NCBI GenBank assembly: GCA_023168345.1
Contig: AP025689.1
Span: forward strand, 1,362,001-1,426,000
From: Lysinibacillus sp. PLM2
GTDB lineage: Bacteria > Bacillota > Bacilli > Bacillales_A > Planococcaceae
Direction of reading: 5' to 3'
DNA length: 64,000 bases
The notes under the pieces: generated by a model
What the model was told of the DNA's origin: nothing
Databases searched by the model: none
Seen by the model: the letters and a program-made list of their open reading frames with translations, nothing else
Shown: piece by piece, positions 37,785 to 46,788 of the stretch
How positions within the stretch are numbered: the first letter of the stretch is position 1
Layout of the letters: each line of letters starts with the position of its first letter
Program-made: the position numbers and the translations under genes

Positions 37785-39341
37785 ATGTTTGAATACATTA
37801 TCTCCGCTTTGCTTGGATTCATCGTCGGTGCCGCTGTTATCTATTTCTATATGAAAAAAGTGAATGAATCAAAAGTGAATGGTGCGAAATCTTCTGCTGA
37901 GCTTATTTTGGATGAAGCGAAGCGTGAGGCAGAAGCCTTAAAGAAAGAAGCACTACTTGAAGCAAAAGATGAAACTCACAAAATTCGTACTGAAGCAGAA
38001 AAAGACATCCGTGAACGCCGGTATGAGCTTCAGAAACAGGAAAACCGGTTATTGCAAAGAGAAGAAAATCTTGATCGCAAGGATGAAACTCTGAATAAGA
38101 GAGAATCGAGCTTAGAGCGGAAAGAAGAAATTCTAGCCGAAAGACAACAGCATATTGAACAGATGGAAAGTAAAGTGGAGGAACTCGTTGCGACACAAAA
38201 ATCAGAACTTGAACGCATTGCGGCTTTAACACGTGAAGAAGCAAAAGACATCATTATCAAAAATGTTGAAAATGAACTTTCGACAGATATTGCAGTGATG
38301 ACAAAAGAAGCAGAAACACGTGCCAAAGAGGAATCTGAAAAGAAAGCACGAGAAATATTATCACTTGCCCTGCAACGCTTCGCGGCAGATCACGTTGCAG
38401 AAACAACTGTGTCGGTTGTAAACTTACCGAATGACGAGATGAAAGGCCGTATTATTGGTCGTGAGGGTCGTAACATTCGAACACTTGAAACACTTACTGG
38501 AATCGATTTAATTATTGATGATACACCAGAAGCTGTAATACTTTCTGGTTTTGACCCAATTCGCCGTGAAACAGCACGTCTTGCCCTTGAAAAACTGGTA
38601 CAAGATGGGCGTATCCACCCAGCTCGAATCGAGGAAATGGTGGAAAAATCACGCCGTGAAATGGACGAGCAAATCCGTGAAACAGGTGAACAAACGACAT
38701 TTGAAGTAGGCATTCATAATTTACATCCAGACTTAATGAAAATTTTAGGTCGTATGAAATATCGTACAAGCTATGGTCAAAATGTATTAAAACACTCCAT
38801 AGAAGTTGCTCATCTTTCTGGACTACTTGCTGCTGAGCTTGGTGAAGATGTACTTTTAGCAAAACGTGCAGGCTTATTGCATGATATTGGAAAAGCAATC
38901 GATCATGAGGTTGAAGGTAGCCATGTAGAAATCGGAGTAGAACTCGCAACGAAGTACAGAGAGCATCCAGTTGTTATTAACAGTATCGCTTCTCACCATG
39001 GTGACACAGAACCAACATCTGTAATTGCAGTAATTGTTGCAGCAGCAGATGCTTTATCTGCAGCGAGACCTGGTGCCCGTAGCGAAACACTTGAAAACTA
39101 TATTAGACGTCTTGAAAAACTTGAAGAGATTTCAGAGTCTTATGAAGGCGTAGAAAAATCCTTTGCAATTCAAGCTGGACGTGAAATTCGTATTATTGTA
39201 CAGCCAGATAAAATTGATGACTTAGCCGCACATCGTTTGGCGCGTGATATACGTAAACGAATAGAAGAAGAACTTGATTACCCAGGTCATATTAAGGTGA
39301 CTGTAATTAGAGAAACACGTGCAGTTGAATATGCGAAATAA
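37785..39341 (+). CDS. rny: Ribonuclease Y
   Basis: RNase Y is the membrane-anchored endonuclease that starts decay of many Bacillus mRNAs. The 518-residue product has one N-terminal transmembrane helix (residues 1-22), a long coiled coil (about 25-200), a KH domain around [15 protein letters not shown] (about 222) and an HD domain with His366-Asp367 in [11 protein letters not shown] 37785 is used because AGAGGAGGTG lies upstream and the length then fits the 520-residue B. subtilis protein. In B. subtilis ymdB follows directly; here the polysaccharide locus separates them. Confidence 0.97.
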   Translation: MFEYIISALLGFIVGAAVIYFYMKKVNESKVNGAKSSAELILDEAKREAEALKKEALLEAKDETHKIRTEAEKDIRERRYELQKQENRLLQREENLDRKDETLNKRESSLERKEEILAERQQHIEQMESKVEELVATQKSELERIAALTREEAKDIIIKNVENELSTDIAVMTKEAETRAKEESEKKAREILSLALQRFAADHVAETTVSVVNLPNDEMKGRIIGREGRNIRTLETLTGIDLIIDDTPEAVILSGFDPIRRETARLALEKLVQDGRIHPARIEEMVEKSRREMDEQIRETGEQTTFEVGIHNLHPDLMKILGRMKYRTSYGQNVLKHSIEVAHLSGLLAAELGEDVLLAKRAGLLHDIGKAIDHEVEGSHVEIGVELATKYREHPVVINSIASHHGDTEPTSVIAVIVAAADALSAARPGARSETLENYIRRLEKLEEISESYEGVEKSFAIQAGREIRIIVQPDKIDDLAAHRLARDIRKRIEEELDYPGHIKVTVIRETRAVEYAK

Positions 39342-39344
39342 AAT

Positions 39345-39375
39345 AAAAAGTCGACTCATTTCGAGTCGGCTTTTT
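39345..39375 (+). terminator. Rho-independent terminator after rny
   Basis: A stem AAAAGTCGACTC/GAGTCGGCTTTT with one mismatch, then T-rich sequence. It isolates rny from the polysaccharide locus. Confidence 0.9.
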
Positions 39376-39573
39376 ATTTTGTAACATTGTGTCTTATTTG
39401 CGTCTAAAATTAACTCCCCAATACTTAAGTACAAATACACACCCATATTTCAATTTATGAAGTTATAGTAATATATTTTCTATTTTATGGAATAAACAGA
39501 GGAGGAACATTAATAATATATAAAGGTAATATAAATCATGATAGTTATTATGTCTTAAAAAAGGGGGGGTAAT

Positions 39574-40317
39574 TTGATCGATATCCATAGTCACATATTG
39601 TGGGATGTAGATGATGGCCCATCTTCAATGGAAGAATCACTTGAAATTTTAGAACGGGCTAGCCATGATGGGATTCATGGAATGATTGCGACTTCTCATT
39701 ACAAACATCCCCTTTATTCAGTAGCGTTTCAAGATGTAGAAGAAAAAATAAATCTACTACAGGAAGAATTAATGAAAAATAATATTCCTATTACATTATA
39801 TGTTGGTCATGAAGTAAGACTATCTAATCATATAATCAACTCACATCAAACAATGCAATATCATACTCTCGCGAAGTCTAGATATCTCTTATTAGAACTA
39901 CCATCATCCACAGTTCCGCTTTATACAATTGCTATTATTCAAAATTTAATAGAAATCGGAATTACACCAATTATCGCTCATCCCGAACGAAATATCGCAA
40001 TTTTAGAAAGACCAGCTATTTTAGAAAAACTAGTTAATAACGGGGCATTTGCTCAAATCACCGCAGGAAGTATAACAGGACATTTTGGTAGGCAAATACA
40101 AAAACGCTCTCTTCAATTCATTCAATCGAATTTGGTTCATACATATGGATCAGATGTACACCACTTAACTAAAAGACCCTTGTTATTTAAGGAAGGATTA
40201 GCTTATTTAGAGAAAAAGAAACTATCCAGTAAAGTGGATAGTTTTTTAAAAAATAATCAAAGAATTATTAACAATCAACCTCTTATTTTAATGGAACTGG
40301 AACATAGTAAAATGTGA
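39574..40317 (+). CDS. CpsB/YwqE-like protein-tyrosine phosphatase
   Basis: A PHP-fold, metal-dependent tyrosine phosphatase that dephosphorylates BY-kinases in capsule systems. The 247-residue product starts MIDIHSHILWDVDDGP with the HxH metal ligands at residues 5 and 7. It also has GHEVRL, AHPERN and a terminal SDVHH, all expected metal-site motifs. It starts at TTG 39574 after an unusual run AAGGGGGGG. Its partner kinase genes are 17 kb away at the far end of the locus, and a strong terminator separates it from the next gene. Confidence 0.9.
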   Translation: MIDIHSHILWDVDDGPSSMEESLEILERASHDGIHGMIATSHYKHPLYSVAFQDVEEKINLLQEELMKNNIPITLYVGHEVRLSNHIINSHQTMQYHTLAKSRYLLLELPSSTVPLYTIAIIQNLIEIGITPIIAHPERNIAILERPAILEKLVNNGAFAQITAGSITGHFGRQIQKRSLQFIQSNLVHTYGSDVHHLTKRPLLFKEGLAYLEKKKLSSKVDSFLKNNQRIINNQPLILMELEHSKM

Positions 40318-40381
40318 GAAGAAAAACGGTATCCGTGAAAAGCTGGTCATTTATAGTCTTTATAAAATAACCTTCTAAAAG

Positions 40382-40438
40382 AGAAGTTTGCCCTATAAAC
40401 TCGTAAAACTATGGACATAGGGGTAAACTTCTTTTTTA
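40382..40438 (+). terminator. Large terminator between the phosphatase and the polysaccharide operon
   Basis: GAAGTTTG-CCCTAT pairs with ATAGGG-(G)-TAAACTTC around a 20-nt loop and is followed by six T. The remaining gap (40439-40716) is very AT-rich. I see only weak promoter-like boxes there (TTGGCA near 40612, TATGAT near 40645) and no gene. Confidence 0.8.
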
Positions 40439-40716
40439 CTATGAAGATATTGTTTACTAAATACTTTTTTATTAATTTTAATTCATTGAAACTAGGAATA
40501 TTTTTATATATTACGGCATTATAATAAATATCATTTTTAAGAAAATCATTAAATTTAGGTAAAAGTGCTCATGAAAATACTGTAATAATCTTACTGTCAA
40601 AATAATAACTTGGCAAAGGACATTTCGATTAATAATCAAAAAGTATGATGAATAACTTGTACTATAAAACTTCCATAAAACCGTATATCATCATGTAATT
40701 AACGTGAGGTGAAATT

Positions 40717-42549
40717 GTGACTTATCGAATGAGGTATAGTGTTTTCTTTGCTTTGGATTCCGCAATTGTATTATCAGCTATTTTTTTAAGTCTTTGGATA
40801 CTTTATCCTACTTCAAACTTTTATACAGATTCTCTAATTGTATTAAGTTCTTTGACTCTACTTATTACGCATCATATGTCAGCTCATTTATTTCGTTTAT
40901 ATAATCGCATTTGGAGTGTGGCATCAGTTAAGGAACTTTTAACAATTAGTACCGCTGTTACTATCTCTGTCATGGCAGCTAGTGGACTCCAATTGTTAAA
41001 TGGTGTTTTTTATTTTAGGGTAATGATTGTAACTTGGTTATTGATGATTTTATTTATTGGAGGTTCACGTTTTTTATTACGATTAGTCCATGATTTTCAA
41101 AATGCACAAAAAATAGAAAAAGAATTAAAAAGGGTTCTAATAGTCGGAGCAGGTGCCGCTGGAACAATGCTGCTAAGAAGTATCAAACGGAATCCAATAA
41201 CAGAATACCAAGTAGTGGCAATTGTAGATGACGATCCATACAAGCAAAACCTAACTTTACATGATGTGAAAGTTTGTGGGACAACCCATCAAATACCAAA
41301 AATTGTAGAAGAAAAGTCAATTGATATTATTATTTTAGCTATTCCTTCACTTGGGAAATTTGGTATACGACAAATTTACGAAAGATGCTTACAAACAAAC
41401 GCAAAGATTAAAACCATGCCAAAAATTGAGGATATTATGCTTGGAAAAGTATCGGTAAATGAAATACAAGAAATAAAGGCAAAAGAATTGTTAGGACGGG
41501 AAGAAATTAAACTTGATATGGTTCCTATAACAAATAAATTAACGAATAAAGTGATACTCGTTACAGGTGCTGGAGGGTCAATTGGCTCAGAAATTTGTAG
41601 ACAAGTAGCTCGATTTGAACCAAAACATTTAATTCTTTTAGGACATGGTGAAAATTCTATTTATAAAATCCATTTAGAACTATCAGAAAATATTAACAAT
41701 CGAAACTCGAAAATTACCCCGATTATTGCAGATATACAAGACAGAAAGAGAATGTTAGAAGTAGTCGAACAATTCCTCCCAGATGTAATTTACCACGCAG
41801 CAGCTCATAAACACGTACCATTAATGGAATGTAATCCAATAGAAGCAGTGAAAAATAACATTTTCGGAACAAAGAATATTGCAGAAGCAGCTCTTACTTA
41901 TGGTGTTTCAAATTTTGTCATGATTTCAAGTGATAAAGCAGTTAATCCGACAAATGTAATGGGTGCAACGAAACGCATAGCCGAGATGATCATCCAAAAT
42001 TATGCTTCCACAAGTGACACGATATTTACAGCAGTACGTTTCGGAAATGTACTTGGATCACGTGGTAGTGTCGTACCGAGATTTCAAACGCAAATAGAAG
42101 CAGGAGGACCTGTGACGGTTACACACCCCGAAATGACACGCTATTTCATGACCATACCAGAAGCTTCGAGGCTTGTCATACAAGCGGGAGCCCTTGCGGA
42201 AGGAGGAGAAGTATTTGTGTTAGATATGGGGGAACCTATAAAAATAGTTGATTTAGCAAGAAATTTAATTCGTTTATCGGGATATAAAGAAGAAGAGATT
42301 GGTATTGAATTTTCGGGAATAAGACCGGGAGAAAAAATGTATGAAGAGCTTCTTAACCCTGAAGAGCTCCAAGAAAAGAATATATATCCAAAAATACATG
42401 TTGGAAAAGCAAACTATTTACCACTTAATCAGTTAATGCATTTACTTTCTGAAATAGAAAATCTTGCGTCCACAGAACTAAAACAAAGAATGATTGATTT
42501 AGCGAATGGGAAGTGGATAGTTGATATATATCCAACGAATCCGATTTAG
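40717..42549 (+). CDS. Membrane UDP-sugar 4,6-dehydratase, EpsC/CapD/PglF-like
   Basis: A 610-residue protein with about four N-terminal transmembrane segments (residues 8-120), a CoA-binding-like Rossmann domain (VLIVGAGAAGTMLL near 145) and a C-terminal SDR dehydratase domain with TGAGGSIG at 283-290. The active-site segment SSDKAVNPTNVMGATKR has Met in place of the usual Tyr of YxxxK, as in PglF-type UDP-GlcNAc 4,6-dehydratases. It should make the 4-keto-6-deoxy sugar nucleotide used by the aminotransferase encoded next. It starts at GTG behind GAGGTG. Confidence 0.93.
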   Translation: MTYRMRYSVFFALDSAIVLSAIFLSLWILYPTSNFYTDSLIVLSSLTLLITHHMSAHLFRLYNRIWSVASVKELLTISTAVTISVMAASGLQLLNGVFYFRVMIVTWLLMILFIGGSRFLLRLVHDFQNAQKIEKELKRVLIVGAGAAGTMLLRSIKRNPITEYQVVAIVDDDPYKQNLTLHDVKVCGTTHQIPKIVEEKSIDIIILAIPSLGKFGIRQIYERCLQTNAKIKTMPKIEDIMLGKVSVNEIQEIKAKELLGREEIKLDMVPITNKLTNKVILVTGAGGSIGSEICRQVARFEPKHLILLGHGENSIYKIHLELSENINNRNSKITPIIADIQDRKRMLEVVEQFLPDVIYHAAAHKHVPLMECNPIEAVKNNIFGTKNIAEAALTYGVSNFVMISSDKAVNPTNVMGATKRIAEMIIQNYASTSDTIFTAVRFGNVLGSRGSVVPRFQTQIEAGGPVTVTHPEMTRYFMTIPEASRLVIQAGALAEGGEVFVLDMGEPIKIVDLARNLIRLSGYKEEEIGIEFSGIRPGEKMYEELLNPEELQEKNIYPKIHVGKANYLPLNQLMHLLSEIENLASTELKQRMIDLANGKWIVDIYPTNPI

Positions 42550-42598
42550 AAAGTTAAATTAAATGGTGGTAAATTTACAAATCGAAGGGAGGGAAAAC

Positions 42599-43744
42599 TT
42601 GATAAATAGTAACCTATTGATGGAACAAAATTTAAAAAAAAAGATTTATCTCTCATCTCCGCATATGAGTGATGAGGGATATGAGTTGAAATATATTAAA
42701 GAAGCCTTTGAGACAAATTGGATAGCACCATTTGGAAAGAATGTAGATGAATTTGAAAAAGAAATAGTAAACAAGGTAGGAGCAAAAAATTCGGTTGCCT
42801 TATCTTCTGGGACAGCGGCAATACATATGGCATTAAAGGCTGCGGGAGTTGGAGAGGGAGATATTGTGTTTTGTCAGTCCTTAACCTTCTCAGCAACAGC
42901 GAATCCAATTATTTATCAAAATGCGATTCCGGTATTTATTGATAGTGATCATAAAACATGGAATATGTGTCCAGAGGCACTAAAAGAGGCATTTCACAAA
43001 TATCCCCAAGCTAAAGCTGTGATCGTAGTCCACTTATATGGCTTGTCCGCTAATATGGATTCAATTATGGAAATTTGTAGTCAATATAATGTTGCCGTCA
43101 TTGAAGATGCTGCAGAAAGCTTGGGGACATTATATAAGGAGCGACAGACAGGTACTATTGGAGATTTTGGTGTTTATTCATTTAATGGTAATAAAATCAT
43201 CACTACTTCTTCTGGTGGGATGCTTGTATCAAACAATCTGGAAAAAATGGAGAAGGTGAAATTTTGGTCTACTCAATCAAAGGATAAAGCGAAGTATTAT
43301 CAACATAGTGAACTGGGCTTTAATTATCGTATGAGTAATATTCTTGCTGGTATAGGGAGAGGCCAAATAAAAATACTAGATCAACGAATTCAAAAAAAGA
43401 AATATATTTTTGAATTTTATAGAAGAGAATTAGCGGAAATTGATGAAATTGAATTTATGCCAATCAATAATTGGAATAACCCAAACTATTGGTTAAGTTG
43501 TGTAACATTAAATGGAAAAATGAAACCATCTAATATAATGGATGCCCTCGAACAAGAAAATATTGAATCGAGGCATCTTTGGAAGCCAATGCATATGCAG
43601 CCCTATTACGTAAAGTATGATTATTTTGGTACAAATGTTTCACAAGAACTATTTGAAAAAGGTGTTTGTTTACCTTCGGATACAAAGATGACCGATGATG
43701 ATTTGGAAAGAGTCGTGAACACTATTAAGAGGATTTGGAGATAA
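42599..43744 (+). CDS. DegT/DnrJ/EryC1 aminotransferase, EpsN/PglE-like
   Basis: A PLP-dependent sugar aminotransferase that converts a UDP-4-keto-6-deoxyhexose to the 4-amino sugar. With TTG 42599 as start (GGGAGGG just upstream) the product has 381 residues. The longer frame from ATG 42563 adds an N-terminus unlike the family. Motifs are the opening KIYLSSPHMSDEG ... NWIAPFGKNVDEFE, SSGTAAIHMALKAAGVGEGD, VIEDAAESLG and the PLP lysine at about residue 199 in SFNGNKIITTS. Together with its neighbours it matches the EpsC-EpsN-EpsL set. Confidence 0.93.
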   Translation: MINSNLLMEQNLKKKIYLSSPHMSDEGYELKYIKEAFETNWIAPFGKNVDEFEKEIVNKVGAKNSVALSSGTAAIHMALKAAGVGEGDIVFCQSLTFSATANPIIYQNAIPVFIDSDHKTWNMCPEALKEAFHKYPQAKAVIVVHLYGLSANMDSIMEICSQYNVAVIEDAAESLGTLYKERQTGTIGDFGVYSFNGNKIITTSSGGMLVSNNLEKMEKVKFWSTQSKDKAKYYQHSELGFNYRMSNILAGIGRGQIKILDQRIQKKKYIFEFYRRELAEIDEIEFMPINNWNNPNYWLSCVTLNGKMKPSNIMDALEQENIESRHLWKPMHMQPYYVKYDYFGTNVSQELFEKGVCLPSDTKMTDDDLERVVNTIKRIWR

Positions 43745-44398
43745 ATGAATAAATTTAATACGTGGATTTATAGAGATTATTTTAAAAGACCAATGGATAT
43801 TATTTTATCTATCATTGCGTTAATAATTTTAAGTCCATTATTAATTATAATCGCTCTGTTAGTAAAGATTAAACTAGGTAGTCCAGTAATATACAAACAA
43901 AAACGACCAGGGCTAAATGAAAAAGTGTTTACTATATATAAATTTAGAACAATGTCAGATGAGAGGGATGAATACGGGATATTACTTCCGGATAGTGTAA
44001 GGTTAACTAAGTTTGGTAGATTTTTAAGATCTACAAGTTTAGACGAATTACCTGAGTTAATCAATATTATTAAAGGAGATATGTCAATTGTTGGACCAAG
44101 ACCTTTATCAGTATCATATTTACCATATTATACTGAGCAAGAAAAAATTAGACATTCTGTAAGGCCTGGTTTATCAGGATTAGCACAAATTAACGGTAGA
44201 AATATTGTTAAGTGGGAACAAAGATTTTACTATGACCAAATCTATGTGAAAAATATTACGTTGATTGGTGATATTAAAATAATTTTAAAAACAATATTAC
44301 TAGTCATTAAAAGATCTGATATCGGTGAATCAGGAGTTAATTCTCAAATAGATCTTGATAAATGTAGAGCAGATATATTTAATGGATCAGATAATTAA
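43745..44398 (+). CDS. Initiating sugar-phosphate transferase, EpsL/PglC-like
   Basis: A monotopic phosphoglycosyl transferase that puts the first sugar phosphate on undecaprenyl phosphate. The 217-residue product has a re-entrant membrane helix (about residues 17-42), the conserved YKQKRPGLNEKVFTIYKFRTM, the catalytic Asp-Glu in STSLDELPEL and the closing GPRPL and RPGLSGLAQINGRN motifs. It starts immediately at the aminotransferase stop. The likely substrate is the UDP-4-amino sugar or its acylated form. Confidence 0.95.
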   Translation: MNKFNTWIYRDYFKRPMDIILSIIALIILSPLLIIIALLVKIKLGSPVIYKQKRPGLNEKVFTIYKFRTMSDERDEYGILLPDSVRLTKFGRFLRSTSLDELPELINIIKGDMSIVGPRPLSVSYLPYYTEQEKIRHSVRPGLSGLAQINGRNIVKWEQRFYYDQIYVKNITLIGDIKIILKTILLVIKRSDIGESGVNSQIDLDKCRADIFNGSDN

Positions 44399-44446
44399 TT
44401 AACTATTTTTATAAAGTTAAATGAGATTGAATTTTATTATCTAGAG

Positions 44447-45514
44447 GTGAGAAGGCTGTTAACGGTTATCCCAATTGATGAAATAGATAAGTGGAATAGT
44501 ATTGTAAAAGGGTTTGAAAATTATGATGTCTATTATTTAGCTCAATTTACTAAAGCATTTAAAGCCATTGGAGACGGCGAACCAACACTTTTCTATTATG
44601 AAGATAATAATATCATCGCAATGAATGTAGCTATGAAACGGGATATAGAAAGTGACTTTAATTTTAAAGGAAAGATTCCTCCAAATGCTTATTTTGATTT
44701 ATCTACTCCTTATGGGTATGGTGGATTTTTAATACAAGGAAATGTTACGAAAGAAAGTTTGATGTCACTCAATGAAGAATACAGTTTCATTTGTAGGCGT
44801 GAGGGAATTATTAGTGAATTTGTTCGTTTTCATCCAGTCCTTAATAATGCCGAAGATTTAAATTTAATCTACGATATTATGAAACTTGGTAACACAATTA
44901 CAATGCCTCTAACTTCTCAAAATGAAATTTGGAATAATTTAAGCACAAATAAAAAAAGATGGATAAAAAAGGAAAAACAAGTTGGTGTTGAAATTTATTG
45001 GGGTAGGGATCCATGGTTATTCGATAAATTTAAAAAAATGTACTATGACACAATGGAAAAAAATAATGCAAGAGACTATTACTACTTTGATCAAAAATTT
45101 TTTAATAGTGTATTAAAAGACTTGCTTTATCATTCAATAATCTTTTACGCAGTTTACGAGGAAAAAATCATATCTATGGTACTAGTTTTACATTGTAATG
45201 GTCAAATTCATCATCATTTGTCTGCTTCGGATCAAGATTATCAATATCTTGCTTCTACGAACTTAATAATGTATGAAATAGCGAATTGGGGGTGTGAAAA
45301 CGGCTATAAAACATTTCATTTAGGTGGAGGAGTCGGAAGTAAAGAAGACAATCTATCCAGATTTAAGTCAGGATTTAATAAAAAGTCAAATACAATATTT
45401 TCGATAGGTAAGAAAATTTTTAATAATAAAAGATATAAAGAATTAATTGAAATTAGAGAAAGGGAAAGAGATTTTGCTGAGTCTGAATTATTTTTCCCTC
45501 TTTATAGAATATAG
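44447..45514 (+). CDS. FemAB/GNAT-like acyl- or aminoacyltransferase
   Basis: A 355-residue protein with the double-GNAT look of the FemAB/BioF2 (acetyltransferase-6) group. The N-terminal half has YYLAQFTKAFKAIG and FVRFHPVLNN, and the C-terminal half has KKRWIKKEKQVGVEI, MVLVLHCNGQIHHHLSASD and FHLGGGVGSKEDNLSRFKSGF. Such enzymes transfer acyl or aminoacyl groups to amino groups of glycans or wall precursors. The start is uncertain: GTG 44447 is the first conventional codon after an in-frame stop at 44396-44398, but its ribosome binding site is poor. It forms a tight run with the ATP-grasp and PLP genes. Confidence 0.8.
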   Translation: MRRLLTVIPIDEIDKWNSIVKGFENYDVYYLAQFTKAFKAIGDGEPTLFYYEDNNIIAMNVAMKRDIESDFNFKGKIPPNAYFDLSTPYGYGGFLIQGNVTKESLMSLNEEYSFICRREGIISEFVRFHPVLNNAEDLNLIYDIMKLGNTITMPLTSQNEIWNNLSTNKKRWIKKEKQVGVEIYWGRDPWLFDKFKKMYYDTMEKNNARDYYYFDQKFFNSVLKDLLYHSIIFYAVYEEKIISMVLVLHCNGQIHHHLSASDQDYQYLASTNLIMYEIANWGCENGYKTFHLGGGVGSKEDNLSRFKSGFNKKSNTIFSIGKKIFNNKRYKELIEIRERERDFAESELFFPLYRI

Positions 45515-45545
45515 TTTTTTGAAACTTTAATAGGGAGGTGAATAA

Positions 45546-46760
45546 ATGAAAAAACTTCTTATGCTTGGAGGTACACAGTTTCAAATCCCAGCAATAAAGA
45601 AAGCAAGAGAATTAGGTCACTATGTGATTACCTGTGATGAATTTGAAAACAACCCGGGACACAAATATGCCCATGAATATTACTCCATAAATATTTTTGA
45701 TAAAGATGCTGTTTTAACCTTAGCAAAAGAATTAAATATAGATGGGATAATCGCTTATCTATCAGATTCTTTAGCACCCATTGTAGCCTATGTTGGAGAG
45801 AAGTTAGGGTTGCCCTCAAATCCGTATAAATCAGTAGAAATAATTTCTAATAAAGAGAAGTTTAGAAATTTTTTAGCAAACAATCAGTTTAATGTCCCGA
45901 AAGCAAAAGGATATAACTCCTATGAAGAAGTTAAAAGAGAAATAGATCATTTTAAGTTGCCAGTAATAATAAAACCTGTTGATTCTTCTGGAAGTAGGGG
46001 AGTTTCTAAAATTGAGTCTATTGAATTACTCAAAGAAAATGTAGAAAATGCCCTAAGTTTTTCAAGAGCTAAACGGTTTATCGTAGAGGAATTTATTGAA
46101 AATTTTGGATACCAAGTTGCAGCTGATGGATTCTCTGTAGATGGAGAACTTATATTTTGGTGTTTTGGGAATGGTCATTTTTCACCAAAATATATAAATC
46201 CAGTAAATCCGTTTGTACCCGTTGGCTCAAGTTGGCCTTCTAATATGCCTGAGCGAATACAGATAAAAATTCATGGCGTGATACAAAGGTTAATAACTTT
46301 ACTAAATATGAAAACCAGTGCCTATAATTTTGATATACAAGTTGATCAACAAGAAAATATATATATAGTAGATATCGGTGCTCGGAATGGCGGAAATAAA
46401 ATACCTGAAATTATTAAATATGCAACAGGGGTAGATTTAATCGAATATTCGATTAAATCCTCATTAGGTGAAGACTGTAATGATTTAACAATGATTAAAC
46501 CCATTGGGTATTGGTGTTCATATTTAATAAATAGTCAGAATGATGGAATACTTAAAGATATTGTTATTGATGAGGAACTTAAAAAAACTAATTTAGTTGA
46601 ATATGAATTACTAATAAATAAAGGTGAAAAAGTGTCTGCTTACACAGGATCAAATCATAAATTAGGAACAATGATTTTAAAATTTTCATCGATGAGTGAA
46701 ATGTTAGAAAAAATAGCGAATATGAACAATTTGTTGGAGGTAAAAGTAGAAGATTTATAG
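45546..46760 (+). CDS. ATP-grasp ligase (carbamoyl-phosphate-synthase-like)
   Basis: A 404-residue ATP-grasp enzyme. A pre-ATP-grasp Rossmann-like domain (MLGGTQFQIPAIKKARELGHYV) is followed by the ATP loop KPVDSSGSRGVSKIES near residue 140 and a metal/ATP site around VDIGARNGGNKIPEII near residue 277. ATP-grasp proteins join a carboxylate to an amine through an acyl phosphate. Here the likely acid or amine partner is the product or substrate of the neighbouring PLP enzyme, but this is inference. SD GGGAGGTG lies before the ATG. Confidence 0.88.
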   Translation: MKKLLMLGGTQFQIPAIKKARELGHYVITCDEFENNPGHKYAHEYYSINIFDKDAVLTLAKELNIDGIIAYLSDSLAPIVAYVGEKLGLPSNPYKSVEIISNKEKFRNFLANNQFNVPKAKGYNSYEEVKREIDHFKLPVIIKPVDSSGSRGVSKIESIELLKENVENALSFSRAKRFIVEEFIENFGYQVAADGFSVDGELIFWCFGNGHFSPKYINPVNPFVPVGSSWPSNMPERIQIKIHGVIQRLITLLNMKTSAYNFDIQVDQQENIYIVDIGARNGGNKIPEIIKYATGVDLIEYSIKSSLGEDCNDLTMIKPIGYWCSYLINSQNDGILKDIVIDEELKKTNLVEYELLINKGEKVSAYTGSNHKLGTMILKFSSMSEMLEKIANMNNLLEVKVEDL

Positions 46761-46788
46761 GAAATGTGTAGGTAAAGGAGGTATATAA

